Origin: an uncultured Mollicutes bacterium
GTDB taxonomy: Bacteria > Bacillota_I > Bacilli_A > RFN20 > CAG-826
Assembly: GCA_900549975.1 (NCBI GenBank)
Contig: URQK01000007.1
Location: 1 to 29,975, forward strand
DNA length: 29,975 bases
Direction of reading: 5' to 3'
This document shows positions 15,110 to 22,731 of this stretch, piece after piece; position 1 is the first letter of the stretch; each line of letters starts with the position of its first letter. The notes beneath the pieces are model-generated. The model searched no databases and was not told the DNA's origin. It worked only from the letters and a program-made list of their open reading frames with translations. A program made the position numbers and the translations under genes.

Positions 15110-17056
15110 CTATGCTTTTTGAAATGTTAATGTGTAATTTGTATAATCGGTAGTATCACAAATAGTTATAGTCAATATACCATCAGCAAAGGCAGAAGCA
15201 TTAAGCTCATAAAAATTAGTAGATTGTTCATTACCATATTCATCTAAATACTTTAAACTTTCAGAATCAATAACACTTGAAAAATTATTTGTCCAACTAA
15301 ATTTAAAATATTCAGTTCCAATATATGGACAATCGAATTGTAAAGTACCAGTGCCATCTTCATTTAATACTAACGCAGGATTATAACCAACTTCATCGTT
15401 AATTGCCACCCATTCACCTGCTAAGTTATTATCAGAAGAAGATGATTTTTCTTTTATTTTTAAAGTGATTTCTGCTGTAGCTTTACTACCATCTTCTTTA
15501 AGTTCGACTGCTTCAAATGTTACTTTAATTGTTGCGCCTACTGTAGCGTCTTCATTAGCGGTTAAAGAATAAGAACCATCACTATTTTTAGTTAATGATG
15601 CAAGAGTATTGCCTTCAGTTATTGTTGCCACATAATTTTGTGAAACAGAAGTAGGATAAACAGTTGCGCTTAATTTAATAGTTTGTCCTTGAGTAATTTG
15701 ACTTGTGCTTTGATCAATACTAATACTATTAACTGGTCGATTAGATGTTGTAACAGAAATAGTTTTAGTTACACCGCTTTGTGATCTAAAAGTGATCTTT
15801 GCTTTACCAGCAATATTTACTTTAAATGTTTGACTTAAAGCATTGTAAGTAAGAACATCACCATCATATTCTCCATCATTTTCCACTTTAGTTACAGTGA
15901 TTTCATCAACTAAATCAGAAGCCTTTTCGTTATCTGAAGCGATATCAAATCCATAAGACATGCCAACATAATATTTTCCATTTTGAGAAGAAAGAGAAGG
16001 GGTGAAATCACCATATTGAAAGTCACTTTCATTAATAGAATTGACATTTTCTACTTTACTTGTTCCTTCTAATGTCATTTTAATAAATGATGTACTTAAA
16101 GGTGAAGTAGATGTTTCTGAATCAAATTCTTGTTTTTCAAAATCAAATTTAGTAACGACATTATCTTTAACATTTAGTGCTAATGTTTCTTTTAAGTAAG
16201 TTACGTCTTCGGTAATAGAATCTTTGCTACTAAATGATGTAGATAATACATATCCATCAGAAGTTACTTCACATTTTAATGTGTCTTTATTATTTGTAAA
16301 ATCATTAATTATGCCACTATCTCCAAATAAGATTGTATAAAATCCATATTGATTATTAGCAAAAATATAATTTACTTTTTGTTGTACATCTTGTCTATTT
16401 TCATTTGTTACATCGTCTTTTACAAAACCAATTAAATATTCATCATCAAAACGATATTCATAGTAAGTATTGTTTTTGATTTGTTTAACAATTTTTAAAC
16501 CAGAAGTAGTTGTTTGAATTAATTCATTTTTAAATAATTCTGCGGTAATTACACTATCAGAAGAATTTTGGAAGGTTACTTTACTTGCTTTTAATTCCGC
16601 TGCCTTGGTTTTGTCTTTAATAGTTTTTAAAGATGATAAGAATCTAGATTCTAAAGTTGAAACTCTAAATACTAAGTCTTTTTTAACTGATGTTCCTTCA
16701 ATAGACACAGTTATTTTAATTTCATCAGCAGCTTTAAGAAATTTGATTTTGTCTTTACTAACAGACACTTTGTCTTTGTCATTTTCAGAGAGAGTATAAA
16801 CAATTTCCTTATTTGTGGCATTTTCAGGTATAACTTTGCTAGTAAAAGAAATTTCAGTACCTACTAAAACATCATAGATATCATTATTTAGAACATATTC
16901 TCCATTAACTTGGACATCAATATCGGTAGGAAGAATTTCTTGCGAAGTGCTTGAGGATGTTGATGCGCTCCCGGTTGCGGAGTTTGATGTTTGGTTGTTA
17001 CAACTTGCTAGTGCAAGAGGTAATAACATTAAAATTAATAATTGTCCTTTTTTCAT
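15110..17056 (-). CDS. Ig-like-domain surface lipoprotein
   Basis: The 648-residue protein has a lipoprotein signal ending at C19 (LALASC) and a Ser/Thr linker. A bacterial Ig-like (BIG2-type) domain follows at ~45-132, containing VGTEISFTSKVIPENATNKEI and a matching strand pattern. A central ~300-residue beta-rich region begins with the helix-like SRFLSSLKTIKDKTKA. A second BIG2-like domain covers ~443-535 (ISIDQSTSQITQGQTIKLSA). The C-terminal ~546-648 module (AGEWVAINDEVG to LTFQKA) resembles small lipocalin-like repeats. No catalytic motif is seen, so adhesion or ligand binding at the surface is likely. It is the last gene of a three-gene operon; its AAGGAG overlaps the end region of the gene before it. 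It ends in TAG, the only such stop among the long genes here. Confidence 0.75.
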   Translation of the reverse strand: MKKGQLLILMLLPLALASCNNQTSNSATGSASTSSSTSQEILPTDIDVQVNGEYVLNNDIYDVLVGTEISFTSKVIPENATNKEIVYTLSENDKDKVSVSKDKIKFLKAADEIKITVSIEGTSVKKDLVFRVSTLESRFLSSLKTIKDKTKAAELKASKVTFQNSSDSVITAELFKNELIQTTTSGLKIVKQIKNNTYYEYRFDDEYLIGFVKDDVTNENRQDVQQKVNYIFANNQYGFYTILFGDSGIINDFTNNKDTLKCEVTSDGYVLSTSFSSKDSITEDVTYLKETLALNVKDNVVTKFDFEKQEFDSETSTSPLSTSFIKMTLEGTSKVENVNSINESDFQYGDFTPSLSSQNGKYYVGMSYGFDIASDNEKASDLVDEITVTKVENDGEYDGDVLTYNALSQTFKVNIAGKAKITFRSQSGVTKTISVTTSNRPVNSISIDQSTSQITQGQTIKLSATVYPTSVSQNYVATITEGNTLASLTKNSDGSYSLTANEDATVGATIKVTFEAVELKEDGSKATAEITLKIKEKSSSSDNNLAGEWVAINDEVGYNPALVLNEDGTGTLQFDCPYIGTEYFKFSWTNNFSSVIDSESLKYLDEYGNEQSTNFYELNASAFADGILTITICDTTDYTNYTLTFQKA

Positions 17057-17076
17057 AAATGTGTTTGCTCCTTTTA

Positions 17077-19035
17077 TTATAATGCGTTTATTTTTTTAGT
17101 TAGGTTAGGTCCTAATTTTGCAGTTCCATATTTAGAGAATGTAATAGATTCTTGTCCTTCATAAGATTGATAACTATCTCCGACAGGACGGCTATAATTA
17201 TATAAAATTTTTGTAATTTCGTTATTGCTATTTAAATTCATTTTTAGTGTATCCACAGTCATATAACTTAATGAGAAATCTAAGAAGAATTGTGGGAACA
17301 TATAGCTAGCTATATCAATCACATTAGCTTTAGGAACGATAGTGTTACCATTAAGCGTAAATACTTTGGAACTTAAACTAAATCCGATATAGTCATTTAA
17401 TGTTTTTCCGACAATTCCTGAACTAAGTGCTTTTGGAGTCTTTTCTCCTTGATCATTAGTTTCAATAGTAAATGGAATTATTTTTCCTTCTTTTTCAACG
17501 AAACCACGGGAACTAATAACAGTTGTGGATAATTCTTCATATTGTTCAAAGTAAACAATATTATTATCAACAATCATTTTAGTTTTTATATTTGTATAAG
17601 AGCCATAGTCTTCAATTATTGCTTCAAAATTATTGCCAGATTTAATTTTGTTAAATGCTGCACTAATTTTATTATCATCTTCAATTTCTTTTTGGGTTGT
17701 AATAGTGAATGGCGCTGGTTCATTAATTATTGGATTTTCTGAGAATGTTACTTTGATAAAAGTTGATATATAACTAGAATCTTCATCGGATACATTGCGA
17801 TATAAAACGACATTCATTTCTTTAATAGAATTATTTTCTACTACAATGTCTAAACTCTTAATTGCCATTTCAAAGTTCAAATATGTTAATGAATAAAATA
17901 ATGCTTCACTATGATAACCAAAGTATCGATAAGTATTGTCACTTATTTTTCGGAAGGCGTTGTGATCAAACACATCACTTGGTTTAATTAAGTCATTCCA
18001 AGAAACATCAGATGCATCCTCAATGACTTCATTTAAACCATTAATTCCTACAACAGTAGCGACATTTTCTTTGTTTTTATAAACGTAAGAATAATTTCTA
18101 TTATTTACAAGATCATTAGTATCAATATTAATAAAATTAGCATTATATTTTAAATCACTATTTAAAACTGTTTCTTTTTCTTCATTACCAACTTGTTGTT
18201 CAACAACACTATGAGTGGCTAATGAAGTGGAAGCAAATAAGTTTTCACTAGATTCATTTAATGTTTCTTTAAAAGCAAAATCTTTTTTAAATTTCTCTAA
18301 TGAATCTATTTTTGAACCATTAATATTTGAGAATTTTGCTGTTGTTACTTTCGAAGAATATTGGTCACCATTTTCATCTAATCCAGTCATATAAATAGTG
18401 TATGATATATCTCCGCTATTTAAGAAATCAAATGATACACCAGATACTAATCCATTAAATACTAAACTAGAATAACCAACGGCAATTGTTAATAAGGAAT
18501 TTAAGGTTACACTATTAGAGTAGTATTTACCATCAGTTTTGTTATAAATGAATGAATCATGAGAAATAAGATATCTTGGATCAGTTTTATCCGCTAGTAA
18601 GGAAAAATAGCTTATTTCGTTGATGCTATCTACATAATATTTTTCAGCAGTAATACCGTTTTCTGGTAATAATAAGTTAATGTCATTATTATCTAATTCA
18701 TAACGATATACTACATTACCTTTTATTTCACTTTGATCATAATAAGGAAGAAGAACACCGCCATTATTTAAGATAGACATATAATAATATTCTTCATTAA
18801 ATAAATCATAACATTCAGTACCTTCAATATCATAAGTTAAAGTGTAATTACCATGAAGGCCAACGTATGTTAAGTATTGATATAAATAGTTTTCATTTTT
18901 TTCTTGTGGTAAGGAATTATAAAAATCAGCAGGAGTGTTGTGATGTCCGCTATTGCTTGTACTATTAGAAGGTTTAGAACAACCAGAAATGACAAAAATA
19001 GAACAAGCTAATAATATTTTTAATTTTGAATTCAT
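17077..19035 (-). CDS. Surface lipoprotein, paralogue of the 19055-21394 product
   Basis: The start is placed at the ATG at 19035, not the in-frame one 16 codons upstream that overlaps the preceding gene. It has GGGAG at a normal distance and opens a lipoprotein signal ending at C19 (VISGC). The 652-residue product shows no enzyme motif. Residues ~340-430 (VSWNDLI, W346; KISDNTYRYFG, 363-373; then SLTYLNFEMAIKSLDIVVENN) match the upstream neighbour almost position for position. An earlier copy of the same pattern seems to occur at ~160-270, suggesting two tandem modules of ~190 residues. A LolA/LppX-like lipid- or ligand-binding fold is one possibility, but this is only inference from strand pattern. 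It is the middle gene of the operon. Confidence 0.75.
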   Translation of the reverse strand: MNSKLKILLACSIFVISGCSKPSNSTSNSGHHNTPADFYNSLPQEKNENYLYQYLTYVGLHGNYTLTYDIEGTECYDLFNEEYYYMSILNNGGVLLPYYDQSEIKGNVVYRYELDNNDINLLLPENGITAEKYYVDSINEISYFSLLADKTDPRYLISHDSFIYNKTDGKYYSNSVTLNSLLTIAVGYSSLVFNGLVSGVSFDFLNSGDISYTIYMTGLDENGDQYSSKVTTAKFSNINGSKIDSLEKFKKDFAFKETLNESSENLFASTSLATHSVVEQQVGNEEKETVLNSDLKYNANFINIDTNDLVNNRNYSYVYKNKENVATVVGINGLNEVIEDASDVSWNDLIKPSDVFDHNAFRKISDNTYRYFGYHSEALFYSLTYLNFEMAIKSLDIVVENNSIKEMNVVLYRNVSDEDSSYISTFIKVTFSENPIINEPAPFTITTQKEIEDDNKISAAFNKIKSGNNFEAIIEDYGSYTNIKTKMIVDNNIVYFEQYEELSTTVISSRGFVEKEGKIIPFTIETNDQGEKTPKALSSGIVGKTLNDYIGFSLSSKVFTLNGNTIVPKANVIDIASYMFPQFFLDFSLSYMTVDTLKMNLNSNNEITKILYNYSRPVGDSYQSYEGQESITFSKYGTAKLGPNLTKKINAL

Positions 19036-19054
19036 ATTAGTAAGTCTCCCTTCA

Positions 19055-21394
19055 TTAATCTGGAATATAAACTTCAATTCCACTTTTTGGATTATCGCTT
19101 AGTGCAATAGCTAATGTATAACTATCACCATTGTCATAATAATAAACGGTATTTCCTTTAGAGTCAGTGTCTTTTACAAAGTGAGAATTTTGTTTGATTT
19201 TTTCTTCTAATCGAGCCATATAATTTGTTTCATCATCAAAGTCAATGTAAGTATCTGGCAAATAAATAGATAGTTTTGTTGGTTTACCATTGACGATATT
19301 AGTTGTAATAGCGTACCATTTTCCAAATAGTCCTTTTTCATATATATAAGGAACTAAAGCAGCTTTTTCTTTACCTAAGAAAGAGATTAATGTTTCATAA
19401 ACATTTTCTTCCATTTCCCAAGTAGAAGGTTCTTGATAAGTTGTTAATTCAGCAATCTTACTTGCTAATGTTTCATCAATTTCTACTTCGTCAGCGCCAA
19501 TTCCAGTAAATTCAACAGTTTCTGATCCAGTTGATTGACCATCATTATAACTATATCGATAATTATAACTTGTTGGTTTGATTGCTTTATTATCAGTAAA
19601 ATAAATCTTTAATGACATTGGACGGAAGTCTTTTAAGTGATTGTATCCAAGTAAGTTGTCATCAACTTTTAATAAACTTGTTCTTAAACTATAGCAAGGA
19701 ACACCATCCATGGTTGATTTCTTAAATAAATTTTCACTAATATTCATGTTAAGAACATCAGTAATAGAAATATCACTTCTTGGTTCGCTTAAAGCAAAGA
19801 CATCGCCTACTGAATTAATCATAAATTCTACAACTTCATTATTTTTATTAACACCAAAACCAGTTCTTTTATTGTTATATTCTTCTAATGAACCAGGTTT
19901 TAATGTTTTTTCTTCTCTTAAGATATATTTGTTACCTTCAACATTTGAGAAAGTGACATTTGTTACATTACTCTTATCACGGTCATCATACATCTTAATA
20001 GAGAAGGTGTCTTTAAAATAACTAAACGTTTTTCGAATATCGCTTGTATCACTTGTTTCTTCTAAAGGTGTAGGAAGAGTGATATCATTACCTTCAGCGA
20101 TTTTAACAAATGCTTCATACCAAACAATTTGACGTCCGGCAATTTCATAACTATCTTCAAATTTTGCATGAGCAGACTTAAATCCAGTTGCGTCAATTTC
20201 AAAATCAATATATTCAATATCAAGGTTACCCATCGATTTAGCGGATGTTAAGGCATTGAATAATTTAAATGTTTCTGAACCAATGTAACGGAAATTATTT
20301 CCATCAAGTTTCATTAAACTATTTGATGAAACGATATCATTTAAATAATTAATATCATCCCAAGCAATAGAAGTGTCTTTTTCTTGTACGTTATTTAGTG
20401 AATCGAGGTATACTTCATAAGAATTATTATTCTTTTTAGTGTAATAATGTTCATCATAACCAATTTTTGTATGGAGTGTATCTTTATGAATATCATAGAC
20501 ACCAGTATCTTCAGTCCAGCCGCCACCATATTCATTTGTTTGGTCGAATTTTAATTCAAAGGCATAAGATTCTTTTTTAGCACTATCTAAAATGGTAGAA
20601 GAGATTGTTTCAAAATTAAATGAATTTTTTAGTAAATCTTCTTCTAATTTAGAAGTAGAGTTATTGATGTTTTTAAAAGTGCCACGAGCGTAATCCACAA
20701 ATGTATCTAAACCCACTAATTCAACAAGAGTAAATACCAAATTTTCTTTTTCATCTAAGTTGAATCTAGCATAAACAAATGTTTCATTTTCAGCGAGTTC
20801 TTTTAAATTAAGCATTGATGCAAAAGAAATAACAACCCCGAAGTTATTAGTAACATAATCATCAACACTTAATAAAATATCATCTTTCGTAAATGTTCCT
20901 TTGTTATTTTCATCTTTGTATTCGTTTAAAGCGTTAAATGATGATAAATTTGTTTTGTTTTTATATTCACCATTAACTAATTCGCTATCGATTGATAAAA
21001 ATTCAAGTTTTTTATTTGAATTATCAAAACTATATGAATTGATTTTTGATGAGTCTTGAATGTTTTTCATTAAAATATGTGACTTTCCTTTTGTCTCTAA
21101 ATGAACATATTTTTCGCTGTAAACATCAGTCTTTTTGATAGCATCTTCAAGTATTTCTGTTTCTAAAGTAAAACTATTTGCTTCCACGATTGAATTTAGT
21201 TTTTTAGCAATAAGTTCTTTATTGATTTTTGTTGAAGGTGTAATAGATGAACTGTTTTGACTATTTCCACTATTTGGAATATTTGTTGAGTTATTACTAG
21301 CAGAGTTTGAACCGCTAGTAACATTAGAAGTACAAGAAGCAATAAGTAAACTAATTGCTAAAACTAGTACAACTTTGTTTTTGTTTTTTGACAT
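19055..21394 (-). CDS. Large modular surface lipoprotein, first gene of its operon
   Basis: The 779-residue protein begins after a consensus AAGGAGG and has a lipoprotein signal ending at C21 (LLIASC). A long Ser/Asn/Thr linker follows (22-57). Modules start around KKLNSIVEANSFTLETEILED (64-84) and again near TISSTILDSAKKESYAFELKF (263-283). The second contains IAWDDIN (W345) and KLDGNNFRYIG (362-372), which align with the downstream paralogue. The later third contains a further set of similar beta-rich segments ending in IALSDNPKSGIEVYIPD. No catalytic residues are evident. Its stop lies 19 bases before the next ATG. Function unknown; likely an exported ligand-binding or surface protein family expanded in this strain. 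Confidence 0.75.
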   Translation of the reverse strand: MSKNKNKVVLVLAISLLIASCTSNVTSGSNSASNNSTNIPNSGNSQNSSSITPSTKINKELIAKKLNSIVEANSFTLETEILEDAIKKTDVYSEKYVHLETKGKSHILMKNIQDSSKINSYSFDNSNKKLEFLSIDSELVNGEYKNKTNLSSFNALNEYKDENNKGTFTKDDILLSVDDYVTNNFGVVISFASMLNLKELAENETFVYARFNLDEKENLVFTLVELVGLDTFVDYARGTFKNINNSTSKLEEDLLKNSFNFETISSTILDSAKKESYAFELKFDQTNEYGGGWTEDTGVYDIHKDTLHTKIGYDEHYYTKKNNNSYEVYLDSLNNVQEKDTSIAWDDINYLNDIVSSNSLMKLDGNNFRYIGSETFKLFNALTSAKSMGNLDIEYIDFEIDATGFKSAHAKFEDSYEIAGRQIVWYEAFVKIAEGNDITLPTPLEETSDTSDIRKTFSYFKDTFSIKMYDDRDKSNVTNVTFSNVEGNKYILREEKTLKPGSLEEYNNKRTGFGVNKNNEVVEFMINSVGDVFALSEPRSDISITDVLNMNISENLFKKSTMDGVPCYSLRTSLLKVDDNLLGYNHLKDFRPMSLKIYFTDNKAIKPTSYNYRYSYNDGQSTGSETVEFTGIGADEVEIDETLASKIAELTTYQEPSTWEMEENVYETLISFLGKEKAALVPYIYEKGLFGKWYAITTNIVNGKPTKLSIYLPDTYIDFDDETNYMARLEEKIKQNSHFVKDTDSKGNTVYYYDNGDSYTLAIALSDNPKSGIEVYIPD

Positions 21395-21430
21395 AGTAAT
21401 CCTCCTTAATTTTAACTACACAGTAGAAGT

Positions 21431-21466
21431 ATTATACACACTTTTTATTTTATTACATAGTAATAA
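21431..21466 (-). promoter_or_regulatory. Promoter -10 with 17-bp palindrome upstream of the lipoprotein operon
   Basis: A consensus TATAAT (21431-21436 on the minus strand) lies about 35 bases before the ATG at 21394. No -35 consensus is found. The -35 region is instead covered by a perfect palindrome with 7-bp arms, TTATTAC (21450-21456) and GTAATAA (21460-21466). Just upstream is a further small inverted repeat, AAGTG (21466-21470) and CACTT (21479-21483). The arrangement suggests a regulator-dependent promoter. Confidence 0.5.
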
Positions 21467-21565
21467 GTGCAAGAAAACACTTACATTTTGTTAATTTTTA
21501 AATTTTTTTAAAAATATAAGTCTATTTATATGAATTTTGTGACAAAAATAAATTACTTTTGATTA

Positions 21566-22189
21566 TTAATCGATTCCAATTACAGATTTAATTTTGCTTA
21601 TTATGCTTTTACAAGTTGATAATGATTATTTGAATTTATATGCTATATCAAGCAAGTCTTTTTCTTTAGGCAATCCATTACAATTTACTGTCATTTCATG
21701 CTCGAATTTGTTTGGAGTACTTGTTATATCATAAGCTGGTGAAAGGCGATAACCTTTTATATTTTCATCATAAATAAAGGAGAAATTTTTTCCATGATCA
21801 TCACGATTTTTGTAAAATACATTAAAACACATTCTTCGATACGCTTCGTAAATATCGTCTTTATCGGGACAAATATTTTCGATTACTTGAAATAAATGGG
21901 AGTAATCTAAATTTGGTATTCTATGTGTTGTTTCAAGTAATGCAGACAAAGATATCATATGAACTCTTTTATTATCTTTGCGGTCAAATCTCTTCACGCC
22001 CAAATAACCAGAGCATATTTTAGAAGAAAATAATTTAAAATCATTTACATTTATGCCACATTTTTTGGCTAATTTTTGTTAAGTGTATTTAAGTGATTTC
22101 CTTCTTGATTTTACTCTTCTTAAAATTTCTATAATACTTGCCTCTGTTACTGTATATACAAATTCACTAATGTCAAATCTTCTTTCCAT
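21566..22189 (-). pseudogene. Broken hipB-hipA fusion remnant (toxin-antitoxin scar)
   Basis: One minus-strand frame runs from an ATG at 22189 to a TAA at 21566-21568, interrupted by in-frame TAA at 22079-22081 and 21626-21628. The first 36 codons (MERRFDISEFVYTV to KSLKYT) look like the start of a HipB/Xre antitoxin. After the first stop the frame continues as the C-terminal half of a HipA-type kinase: LAKKCGI, GVKRFDR, the catalytic-loop motif NRDDHGKNFSF and the Mg-binding LSPAYDITS. After the second stop it still reads like a HipA tail (SIISKIKSVIG). An internal deletion apparently joined hipB to hipA, losing the antitoxin end and the toxin N-lobe. It is almost certainly inactive, although the active-site motifs survive. 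Confidence 0.8.
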
Positions 22190-22205
22190 TTTATCACTAA
22201 CTTAA

Positions 22206-22262
22206 TTGCTCATATATTAGCAATTTTGCTTTAATAAGCCAATAATCGCTAATATGTTAGCG
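22206..22262 (-). promoter_or_regulatory. hipBA promoter with operator array
   Basis: On the minus strand, TTGGCT (22237-22242) and TAATAT (22214-22219) form a promoter with a 17-base spacer ahead of the ATG at 22189. Over it lie symmetric sites starting every 20 bp: TGCTCATATATTAGCA (22207-22222), a degenerate TGCTTTAATAAGCC (22227-22240), and CGCTAATATGTTAGCG (22247-22262). The first can also be read as TTGCT-N8-AGCAA (22206-22223), the 5-8-5 geometry known for HipB operators. The sites cover the -10, the spacer/-35 and the upstream region. Confidence 0.6.
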
Positions 22263-22387
22263 GTGCAAACCAAAAAATATACTAAAAATAAGTTAAAATC
22301 ACATTTTGATTTAGAGTTAAATCCAATGTTTATAATTCAATTGTGGATATGCTGTGATAATTATGACATTATATTAATAGTTACTAT

Positions 22388-22576
22388 GTGCCATCGATTG
22401 ATAATTCTTTTCAAAAAAATATGCATAGAGGGATGTTAAATCAGACAATTATTAGCAAATTTAGAAATATATTAGAATATGTGTGTTATAAAAGAGGTAA
22501 AGAATTTAAAATAGTCGATGAAACAAATACAACAAAAGAATGCTTTTATTGCGAACATTTAGAGCATAAGGAATAA
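22388..22576 (+). pseudogene. TnpB/OrfB-type transposase C-terminal remnant
   Basis: A short frame encodes KNMHRGMLNQTIISKFRNIL, YKRGKEFKIVDETNTTKECFYC and ends LEHKE, then TAA. The order of a short basic helix, a K-x-F-x-I-V-D strand, T-T-K and CxxC matches the end of the RuvC-like/zinc-finger region in IS200/IS605-family TnpB proteins. The second CxxC and everything upstream are missing. The stretch 22263-22387 between this and the hip operators is AT-rich with many stops and shows nothing I can place. This is a degraded insertion sequence fragment next to the hipBA scar. Confidence 0.5.
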
Positions 22577-22612
22577 AATATTATTAAAATTTTTTTCTTT
22601 AAGAAAAGCATC

Positions 22613-22698
22613 GTAAAGCGTTTACATAAAAAAACTTTGTAAAATTGTTGAACAATGAGTAAAAAGTGCTTGCAAAGAGACTTTTGTAATGCTAATAT
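22613..22698 (+). promoter_or_regulatory. Promoter of the protease-lipoprotein operon with cre-like site
   Basis: TTGCAA (22670-22675), a 17-base spacer and TAATAT (22693-22698) form a good promoter 33 bases before the ATG at 22732. Upstream, GTAAAGCGTTTACA (22613-22626) agrees with the CcpA cre consensus at 12 of 14 positions, and ATTGTTGAACAAT (22644-22656) is a perfect 13-bp palindrome. Both lie upstream of the -35, so they may act in activation or as independent operators. AGAGGAAA is the SD. Confidence 0.6.
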
Positions 22699-22731
22699 AT
22701 TTGCAATTAAAAAACGAAAGAGGAAATAATT

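Noticed and set aside
22254..22439. Plus-strand 61-codon frame before the TnpB remnant
   Set aside because: It has no SD, its composition looks random, and it is offset from the TnpB-like frame.
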